Source: Candidatus Caldarchaeum sp. (GTDB lineage: Archaea; Thermoproteota; Nitrososphaeria_A; Caldarchaeales; Caldarchaeaceae). From it: DNA of 20,385 nucleotides. This document shows, piece after piece, positions 14,168 to 20,385 of this stretch. Each line of letters begins with the position of its first letter. Positions within the stretch are counted from its first letter, which is position 1. Location: NCBI GenBank assembly GCA_025054515.1, contig JANWZT010000009.1, forward strand, positions 1 to 20,385, in the 5' to 3' direction. Under the pieces are notes generated by a model that saw nothing but the letters and a program-made list of their open reading frames with translations, was not told where the DNA came from and made no database searches. The translations under genes were made by a program, and so were the position numbers.

Positions 14168-16086
14168 TTGGAGAAACCCGTCAGTTCAGCCTCTTCACCG
14201 ATTATGACATATGGTTGTTTAAGCAAGGTCGGCATTTCAGGCTCTACGAGAAGATGGGCGCGCATCCTTTGTCTTTAAACGGAAATGAAGGATGTTATTT
14301 CGCGGTTTGGGCCCCTCATGCGGCCCGCGTCTCCGTCATGGGTGATTTCAACGACTGGAACCCCGATGCACACGTGTTATATCCACGAGGAGATGGCTCA
14401 GGCATTTGGGAAGGTTTCGTTGCAGACGTTCGCAAGGGCGTCCGCTACAAATATCACGTCGTCTCACAGAGTGGTTACAGAGCTGACAAGGGCGACCCCT
14501 ACGCGTTGCTCTGGGAAACACCGCCGGGAACCGCTTCGATAGTCTGGAAGCTTGACTACTCTTGGAACGACCATCAATGGATGGAGGACAGGGCCCGCCG
14601 CAACTATCTCTCAGAGCCGGTTTCCGTCTACGAGGTACACATCGGGTCTTGGCGCCATTTCGAGAACATGACCTTCGCCAGCATCGGTCGTCAGCTCGCC
14701 GAATATGTTTCCGGCCTTGGGTTCACACATGTCGAGCTGCTGCCCGTGATGGAGCATCCGTTCTACGGTTCGTGGGGCTACCAGACGACCGGATATTTCG
14801 CGCCCACCAGCAGGTACGGTGTTCCACAGGATTTCATGGACTTCGTCGACATCATGCATCAGAACGGGATCGGAGTCATCCTCGACTGGGTTCCATCCCA
14901 TTTCCCGACAGACATCCACGGGTTGGTTTATTTCGACGGCACTCATTTATACGAGTACGGAGACCCTTTGATGCGTTATCATCCAGACTGGAACAGCTAT
15001 GTCTTCGACTATGGCAAACCTGAAGTCGTTTCCTACCTGGTCAGCTCTGCGTTTTTCTGGCTGGATAAATATCATGTCGATGGCCTACGCGTTGACGCCG
15101 TCAGCTCGATGCTCTACAGGGATTATTCGCGGAAAGAATGGTCTCCCAACGTATACGGTGGCAAAGAAAACTTGGAAGCTATTGCTTTTCTGCGGGAGCT
15201 GAATAAAGCGGTTCACGGCAGCTTTCCCGGAGTGCTAATGATAGCGGAGGAATCGACAGCGTGGCCTCTGGTTTCGAGGCCGACATATGTCGGGGGCCTC
15301 GGGTTCGGGATGAAATGGAACATGGGCTGGATGCACGACACCCTCGAATATTTTTCAAAAGACCCGGTATACCGTAAGTACCATCACAACCTCATAACAT
15401 TTAGCTTCTGGTACGTCTTCAGCGAAAACTACGTTTTACCTATTTCACACGACGAAGTGGTGTATGGAAAGCGTTCGCTCCTAAACAAGATGCCCGGCGA
15501 TTGGTGGCAGAAATTCGCCAACCTTCGTCTCCTTCTCGGATACATGTACGGGTTTCCCGGAAAGAAGCTGTTGTTCATGGGCTGTGAATTCGGGCAGTGG
15601 AATGAATGGGATCATCTACGGCCCCTCGACTGGGGTTTGACGGAGTTTGAAACTCACCGCGGCGTGATGCGGCTTGTCAAAGATTTGAACCATGTTTACC
15701 GGACCGAGCCGGCTCTACACCGCCACGACTTCGAACACATGGGCCTCGAAATCGTCGACATGTCCGATGTCGAACAGAGCGTCATCGCCTTCATCAGGAA
15801 AGCAGGCGAAGACATGGTCCTCGTGGTGTGCAACTTCACACCAGTGCTACGATATCCTTACTTAGTCGGTGTGCCGCGTCCCGGCTTCTGGAAAGAGATA
15901 ATCAACACCGATGCACGGGAATACGGAGGAAGCGGAGCCGGCAACCTCGGCGGCAAACACGCCCTTCCAAAACCATGGCACGGAAGACCCTATAGTCTGG
16001 AACTCGTTCTTCCACCACTCGCGGCCCTATATCTCAAACATCAGCCGACGAAATCCGATGAGAAAAAGGATAGTACTTTGTCATAG
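14164..16086 (+). CDS. glgB: 1,4-alpha-glucan branching enzyme, GH13 (bacterial type)
   Basis: Makes alpha-1,6 branches in glycogen. The 640-residue length suits the family without the extra N-terminal module of E. coli GlgB. An N-terminal CBM48 domain (about 35-130, with YFAVWAPHAARVSVMGDFN) is followed by the GH13 barrel. Active-site residues are visible: nucleophile D311 in GLRVDAVSSML, acid/base E362 in MIAEEST, and D430 in ISHDEVVYGK; VILDWVPSHF (238-247) is conserved region I. A beta-sandwich C-domain ends the protein. The ATG overlaps the nucleotidyltransferase stop as ATGA, implying coupled translation. Many archaea use a GH57 branching enzyme instead, so this GH13 form suggests transfer from bacteria. 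Its last 53 bp overlap the opposing phosphorylase gene. Confidence 0.95.
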   Translation: MIGETRQFSLFTDYDIWLFKQGRHFRLYEKMGAHPLSLNGNEGCYFAVWAPHAARVSVMGDFNDWNPDAHVLYPRGDGSGIWEGFVADVRKGVRYKYHVVSQSGYRADKGDPYALLWETPPGTASIVWKLDYSWNDHQWMEDRARRNYLSEPVSVYEVHIGSWRHFENMTFASIGRQLAEYVSGLGFTHVELLPVMEHPFYGSWGYQTTGYFAPTSRYGVPQDFMDFVDIMHQNGIGVILDWVPSHFPTDIHGLVYFDGTHLYEYGDPLMRYHPDWNSYVFDYGKPEVVSYLVSSAFFWLDKYHVDGLRVDAVSSMLYRDYSRKEWSPNVYGGKENLEAIAFLRELNKAVHGSFPGVLMIAEESTAWPLVSRPTYVGGLGFGMKWNMGWMHDTLEYFSKDPVYRKYHHNLITFSFWYVFSENYVLPISHDEVVYGKRSLLNKMPGDWWQKFANLRLLLGYMYGFPGKKLLFMGCEFGQWNEWDHLRPLDWGLTEFETHRGVMRLVKDLNHVYRTEPALHRHDFEHMGLEIVDMSDVEQSVIAFIRKAGEDMVLVVCNFTPVLRYPYLVGVPRPGFWKEIINTDAREYGGSGAGNLGGKHALPKPWHGRPYSLELVLPPLAALYLKHQPTKSDEKKDSTLS

Positions 16087-17593
16087 TTTTCGTGATGTCG
16101 CAGGCATCCCTCATCGAAGTCAATGCGTTAAGCTGAATCTGAAGATATTCGTCGGGCCTTTCACGGTACATTTTAGCGATTTCGACGAATTTCCGGATGA
16201 GGTCGGCGTAGTCGAATTCATCGACTTCGGATGTTCTTTGGTGGTCAGCGTATATGTTGACGAGTTCGTCGAGTTCTCGGCCGAAAAACCATCCGTTGTA
16301 TCCGTCACGTATCACTTCTAACGCGCCGCCATCCCTTGAAGAAAGCGACGGAGTTCCGTTTACGCCGGCCTTCATGTAGCTTGTTCCGCAGGCTTCCCAG
16401 CCCGAAAAAGGTGTGAATAGCAACAAATCGACGGATGAGAGGATGGTCTTCGCCTTGGCCACGTCGTAGTCGTGGAAATAGACAACCTTTGGATATTCTT
16501 GATGGAGTTTTCGGAACTGTTTCATGAAATATTGGCCGTCGCCGTCGAATGGATGAGCTTTTCCGCCGAGCACGAAGACGACGGAAAAATCGTCCGCAAC
16601 CTCCCTCACCAACCTTTCTACGAAGTATGGCCGTTTGTATTTGGACATGCGCCGAGGCCATGCAACCAAGAAATCATCCGAGTCAACCCGTATGTCAGGT
16701 TTGGTTCTTTTCAATAAATCCACCAATTCGGAACGCATCTTCAGCCGCGCCGACGCAAAATCTTCCACCGAGAGCAGGCGGTTGTTCTTTATGAGCCGCT
16801 GTATTTCGGGATGTGTCCATCTTTGGAGGTTTACTCCGTTGGTTACGTGCGAGATTTTTCCGTCGTAGGATTGGGTCACTTGCTTGACGAGTCTTTCATG
16901 CTTGGCTGAAACCGCAAAAACCTGCGTAGCTTTCTCCATCGAAAGATAGTAAAGGGATGAACCATATTTGCTCAGGTCTGCTTCCGGTATTTCTTTTTTG
17001 ATTGATTCGGGGTTAACGCCGAAGTTTATCCACGGGGCGATGGTGTGAACGACAAACCTTATTTTATTTCGGAGCTCCGGCAGCAAAAAGGCGGTCAATG
17101 AACCGAGGCTTTCCTGAAGGTCGAGGAATTCCACTTTCTCGACCCCGATCCTGTCTCGGATGTAGATGCTGGATGCTTTGGCGAGGATGATGGCGAAAAG
17201 CTCTCGGCTGTCGGGCTTGTCGTAGACGTAAAGCCTTTGGATGGTGCGTGCCGCTCTTTCGGGGCTGATGACGTGGAAGAAAACAGCTTTAGCGTTCCCG
17301 AGTTTGAAGAAATACGGCCTTACGGCAATTTTTTCGCCGAGGAAATTCGAGACAAAAACTATTTCGTCTTCAGCGGTTAGTTTCTCCGGGTAAATTTCTT
17401 GACGAATTTGGATGAAGCCGTCATCGGACGGCTGGTAGTATACATATCCTCTCGGGTAGAAAAAGGTCAGCACCGTGTAGGACAACCCCATCGACGCCGC
17501 CGCGTAGAATTTATCGGCCTCGAGTATTCCGAGGCCTCCGGCGTAGACGGGTGCTTCGTCGAGCCCCAGCTCCGGGGTTATGCTGACTATCAT
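16034..17593 (-). CDS. glgP: Short alpha-glucan (glycogen) phosphorylase, GT35-like
   Basis: Releases glucose 1-phosphate from alpha-1,4-glucans with phosphate and PLP. At about 519 residues it is far shorter than the 800+ of classical GT35 enzymes, similar to forms I recall from Sulfolobales. Motifs in order: YAGGLGILEADK near residue 20, HTIAPW (183-188), HVTNGVN (249-255), AWPRRMSKYKRPYF (311-324), GGKAHPFD (343-350), and EACGTSYMKAGVNG (401-414), where K408 aligns with the PLP lysine. The ATG at 17593 fits the family's N-terminus and lies 25 nt after a TATA-like box; an ATG at 17611 adds six residues. It lies just downstream of glycogen synthase. A plain glycosyltransferase role is possible if PLP is not bound. 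Confidence 0.85.
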   Translation of the reverse strand: MIVSITPELGLDEAPVYAGGLGILEADKFYAAASMGLSYTVLTFFYPRGYVYYQPSDDGFIQIRQEIYPEKLTAEDEIVFVSNFLGEKIAVRPYFFKLGNAKAVFFHVISPERAARTIQRLYVYDKPDSRELFAIILAKASSIYIRDRIGVEKVEFLDLQESLGSLTAFLLPELRNKIRFVVHTIAPWINFGVNPESIKKEIPEADLSKYGSSLYYLSMEKATQVFAVSAKHERLVKQVTQSYDGKISHVTNGVNLQRWTHPEIQRLIKNNRLLSVEDFASARLKMRSELVDLLKRTKPDIRVDSDDFLVAWPRRMSKYKRPYFVERLVREVADDFSVVFVLGGKAHPFDGDGQYFMKQFRKLHQEYPKVVYFHDYDVAKAKTILSSVDLLLFTPFSGWEACGTSYMKAGVNGTPSLSSRDGGALEVIRDGYNGWFFGRELDELVNIYADHQRTSEVDEFDYADLIRKFVEIAKMYRERPDEYLQIQLNALTSMRDACDITKTMTKYYPFSHRISSADV

Positions 17594-17614
17594 TTTATTC
17601 AAGCGGTTCATTTG

Positions 17615-17620
17615 ATTTAA
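17615..17620 (-). promoter_or_regulatory. Possible TATA box for the phosphorylase gene
   Basis: On the minus strand TTAAAT (within TAATTAAATC), centred about 25 nt before the ATG at 17593 and only a few bases before the alternative ATG at 17611. It lies in the short gap after glycogen synthase and would allow the phosphorylase to be expressed on its own. Confidence 0.35.
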
Positions 17621-17631
17621 TTAGGTTTGTG

Positions 17632-19203
17632 CTATCTCACTCGTGTGAAGCTTTCTACGGAAATACGTCGCGCTTTTTCATAGCAGTTCAGAAGTTGTTC
17701 CAAAGTGTTTTTTTCTCGGAAGTTTTGGTCGACCCATGCGGCGGCGTTTGTTCGAATTTTTTTTAGGCTGTTGAACCTCTGTTTGACGAATTCGAAGGGG
17801 ATTTTATCGGCCAAAGACTGTTTTCTCGTGTCGACGGCTTCTGTCAATAATGCGACAGATGTGATGGCGAGGCCGAGGTAGTTGGTTTCTTCGTATCCGA
17901 CGAGCTTTCCTCCGCCGTCGTCGTAGTGGTAGATGTCTTTGACTGTTTCGGACAGGCCGGGGATGCTGGTGGCGACCACTGGTGTTCCGAGGGCCTGTGA
18001 TTCGATGGACGAGATGCCGAAGGGCTCGTACCTTGAAGGAACGGCCGCAACGTTAGCTGAATAGATGGCGGCTTTGAGAAGCATCTGTGGAACGTGGCCC
18101 ACCGTCATCAGTATCCTGCCGGGCCTCTGTTCCGCGAGCCGGCGAAGATATTCTTCATGACCAACGTCTCCGGACGAAAGGCCCAAGATCAATACACCCA
18201 ACGACCTGTCCATGTAGTCCACAGACTGCATCAAAATGTCGTAGCCCTTCTGCCAAACAAGCCGGCCGTGAGCGACTGCGAGAAGCTCCGTGTCTCCGAG
18301 ACCGCCGACATAGCTTTTGACGTTCTCCAATATTTTGTCGACAACCATCTTTCTCAATTTCTTCCTCGAAACCGTGCCGAAGGCCTTTGCAACGTATTCT
18401 TTGACCTCGTTCTGCGTCCAGTCGGTCGAGTTGTAAACATACGAAGTTTTTTCGCGTGGGACGTATGGCCATCGTGATAGAAGGTATTCGAGGTAGCCTC
18501 TGCTCACGGAAGTTAGCAGGTCTGATGCGGTGGCCGAATATGCGTCGACGTTGCCTCCGACACCGTCCCATATTTCGCTGGTGTAGGCCGTGTAAGACCC
18601 ATCGTGCGATAGAACGCTTTGTCGAATGTTTGGCACGCCAGCCCATCCTTCGGATGCGTAATGCCATGGAAAAGACGGCGACGAAACGAGGTGAATTGTA
18701 TGAACCCAAGGGACGTCTATGTTTTTGGATGAATAGATGTTTTTGATGGCTGACGCCGCCATCACAGCGGTCCAGTCGTTGCTGTGGATGATGTCGGGCG
18801 GTCTCGGTTGTTCGACGGCCCAGTGGATTGCTCCTCGGGTGTAGAGGGCTGTTTTTTCGGGGGCTTCGCGGTAAGTTTCAGGGTCGTCCAGAAATCGGCT
18901 TGTGTGAGGGTCTGCGCCACGGAAGACGACGAGTTTGACGCCGTCGATTCGAGTTGATTCGGCGGATACGCTGTAACCGTAGGATGCTCCGTCGACGCCT
19001 TCCCGAGTTCCGCTCCACCTCCCCTCTTCGACAGCGTTCTGGACGTGTTTTCCATGCGAAGGAACCAAAACCGTCACCTCGATTCCAGCGCCGGCAAGGG
19101 CCCGCGCGTGCCGAGCCACGGCCGCACCCAACCCACCGGCTTTGACGAATCCTTCAAACTCGAAAGAAAAAATCCAAACTCGCGAAGGCCAGTCAGCTCT
19201 CAA
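17632..19203 (-). CDS. glgA: Glycogen synthase (GT5-type)
   Basis: Elongates alpha-1,4-glucan from ADP- or UDP-glucose. A 523-residue GT-B enzyme: the N-terminal strand WIFSFEFEGFVKAGGLGAA (residues 10-28) carries the KAGGLG donor loop, and HSNDW (140-144) and VHTIH (167-171) follow. The C-terminal half has GRLVWQKGYD (313-322) and the E-x7-E motif at E393 and E401. The C-terminal tail is helical. The start is TTG at 19203: an in-frame TAG lies two codons upstream and no ATG fits. It follows the unknown propeller-like gene by 12 nt and precedes the phosphorylase by about 20-40 nt, forming a likely three-gene unit whose promoter is outside the window. Nucleotide preference cannot be told. Confidence 0.93.
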   Translation of the reverse strand: MRADWPSRVWIFSFEFEGFVKAGGLGAAVARHARALAGAGIEVTVLVPSHGKHVQNAVEEGRWSGTREGVDGASYGYSVSAESTRIDGVKLVVFRGADPHTSRFLDDPETYREAPEKTALYTRGAIHWAVEQPRPPDIIHSNDWTAVMAASAIKNIYSSKNIDVPWVHTIHLVSSPSFPWHYASEGWAGVPNIRQSVLSHDGSYTAYTSEIWDGVGGNVDAYSATASDLLTSVSRGYLEYLLSRWPYVPREKTSYVYNSTDWTQNEVKEYVAKAFGTVSRKKLRKMVVDKILENVKSYVGGLGDTELLAVAHGRLVWQKGYDILMQSVDYMDRSLGVLILGLSSGDVGHEEYLRRLAEQRPGRILMTVGHVPQMLLKAAIYSANVAAVPSRYEPFGISSIESQALGTPVVATSIPGLSETVKDIYHYDDGGGKLVGYEETNYLGLAITSVALLTEAVDTRKQSLADKIPFEFVKQRFNSLKKIRTNAAAWVDQNFREKNTLEQLLNCYEKARRISVESFTRVR

Positions 19204-19215
19204 TTTCTAACACCG

Positions 19216-20385
19216 CTAAACGAGGTTGATTTTGGCCACGGCCTTCGCGTCGGCGTGCGTCAGCTGGAAAGAAACTATGCCCGTGAAGGCGTCGAGGTCG
19301 ATGATGTTTTTCCCGGGTTTGATGACGTAGTCTTCGGAATCTGCCGGGTTCAGCGGAAGAGACAGGTCGTATTCGTAGATTTTGAGGACGTTGGCCCTGT
19401 CCGCGAAAACTTTCAAACTCGGCGACCTGTACCCGGTCAAAGGCACGCCCCCGAAACAGGAAGCACCGAACATGTCGGCGAGCTTATGTAGCCTGTTCAG
19501 CGGAACCGTGAACACGGCGGCAGGCGGAGGCCTTTGAACAATTTCTTCGTCGAGGACTGTGAAGTCTTTTTCGCCGCTGTCGTAGGGGGTTACCGTGGGG
19601 CCTCCGGCGTTGGGTGAGTTGTCGCATGCCAGCAAAATTTTTCCTCCGACTTTTTCAACGCTGGTTATTCTTGCACCGAATGTTCCGACAATTTTGGCCA
19701 TCGGCGGGGCTATGTAGACGAGGACTGAAGGGCCCGTGATGGTGTTGGTGTAGACGGAGTAGGTTTTGGCTTCGTCGGTTGTGGGCTGGTAGACGGCGTC
19801 GTGGTGGGCGTTGTAGGGGACGAGGATTCCTCCGGCCGCGGTTATCGAGTTGGTTCTGAAGGGTGCGTAGAAGTTGAAAAAGTCGAAAAGCCTGACAAAG
19901 GTGAAGGGTTCTTCGAGGTAGGGGTTGCCGACGACGACGCCTCCTCGGACGAAGGCGAAAACCCGGTTGTAGGCCGAAGCCATTTCCCCGACCGACGGCT
20001 TGTAGAAATTCTGCCCATCGACAGAGCCGGTGACACCGAAAACATCCATCCGACCCGAAACGAGGTCGAGAAACCTGATTTCACGCAGGCCCGATACATA
20101 GTTTTCCCCAACGCCGAAACAGGCCATGTCCCGGATTAAAGCCGCCTTCAAACATTTGTCCGAAAACAACATTTCTGCGGCTCCGTTTCTCCTGTCGACC
20201 CTGTAGACACCGTTGTTGAAATGACCGTCTTCTCGCATCAGAAGAAGTTTGTCGTTGTATGGGTCGTAGAGAATGTCGCCGACCTCCGCCGCCCATTCGT
20301 CTTCCCGATGAACCGAGTCTTTCCAGAGAAGCCGTACCTCCCTGTTTTCGACGTCGTAATGATGGAGGTGTGAAAATTTGTTTGT
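19216..20385 (-). CDS. Unknown beta-propeller-like protein (possibly DUF2139), 5'-truncated
   Basis: The reading frame is open to the window edge: 49 more codons without a stop precede the first internal ATG at 20238, so the visible 389 residues are an incomplete protein. It is strand-rich with repeating short units such as HHYDVENREVRLLWKDS, GDILYDPYNDKLLLM, GVYRVDRRNGAAEMLF and EIRFLDLVSGRMDVFGV, the pattern of a beta-propeller. It resembles a family of archaeal proteins I recall as DUF2139, but I could not check this. The N-terminus is missing, so a signal peptide cannot be judged. Only 12 nt separate it from glycogen synthase, so cotranscription is likely and a link to glucan metabolism is plausible but unproven. 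Confidence 0.7.
   Translation of the reverse strand, partial: TNKFSHLHHYDVENREVRLLWKDSVHREDEWAAEVGDILYDPYNDKLLLMREDGHFNNGVYRVDRRNGAAEMLFSDKCLKAALIRDMACFGVGENYVSGLREIRFLDLVSGRMDVFGVTGSVDGQNFYKPSVGEMASAYNRVFAFVRGGVVVGNPYLEEPFTFVRLFDFFNFYAPFRTNSITAAGGILVPYNAHHDAVYQPTTDEAKTYSVYTNTITGPSVLVYIAPPMAKIVGTFGARITSVEKVGGKILLACDNSPNAGGPTVTPYDSGEKDFTVLDEEIVQRPPPAAVFTVPLNRLHKLADMFGASCFGGVPLTGYRSPSLKVFADRANVLKIYEYDLSLPLNPADSEDYVIKPGKNIIDLDAFTGIVSFQLTHADAKAVAKINLV

Overview
This 20.4 kb window looks like chromosome from an archaeon. It carries a deoxyhypusine synthase, a type II (archaeal) methionine aminopeptidase, a KH-less beta-CASP ribonuclease of the CPSF class, two tRNA genes without encoded CCA, and many TATA-like boxes about 25-35 nt upstream of start codons with almost no Shine-Dalgarno sequences. 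G+C is moderate, and genes are packed tightly with 1-53 bp overlaps. The mix fits a thermophilic TACK-group archaeon; a Caldarchaeum (Aigarchaeota)-like genome is my best guess, but that is inference without any search.

Layout. 1-2.0 kb: 3' part of an aspartate kinase (+) meeting deoxyhypusine synthase (-) tail to tail. 2.1-3.6 kb (-): a SAM methyltransferase followed by a flippase-like membrane protein. 3.8-8.7 kb (+): aCPSF2-like nuclease, a seven-helix membrane protein fused to a KaiC-like ATPase domain with altered catalytic motifs, tRNA-Gly(GCC), an OFA-type MFS transporter and methionine aminopeptidase. 8.7-12.7 kb (-): a small zinc ribbon protein, a membrane-anchored DUF1512-like protein, a type IA topoisomerase, a small beta-rich protein and a possible 71-residue membrane protein. 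tRNA-Phe(GAA) lies at 12.7 kb. 12.9-20.4 kb is a glycogen island: sugar nucleotidyltransferase and GH13 branching enzyme on +, facing a short glucan phosphorylase, a GT5-type glycogen synthase and an unknown propeller-like protein on -.

How it works together. The glycogen island can supply an activated sugar (inferred), elongate, branch and phosphorolyse an alpha-glucan, with the two arms converging on a 53-bp overlap between the branching enzyme and phosphorylase genes. The other genes are housekeeping: lysine/threonine precursor synthesis, hypusine modification, N-terminal methionine removal, RNA processing and DNA topology. No mobile element, CRISPR array, integrase or prophage gene is visible.

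Most worth a second look are (1) the DUF1512-like protein, whose soluble part carries motifs resembling the HybD/GPR peptidase-like fold in what looks like a permuted order, and (2) the 7TM-KaiC-like fusion with Arg in place of the Walker A Lys and Asp-Gln in place of the Glu-Glu pair. Neither function is proven from sequence.
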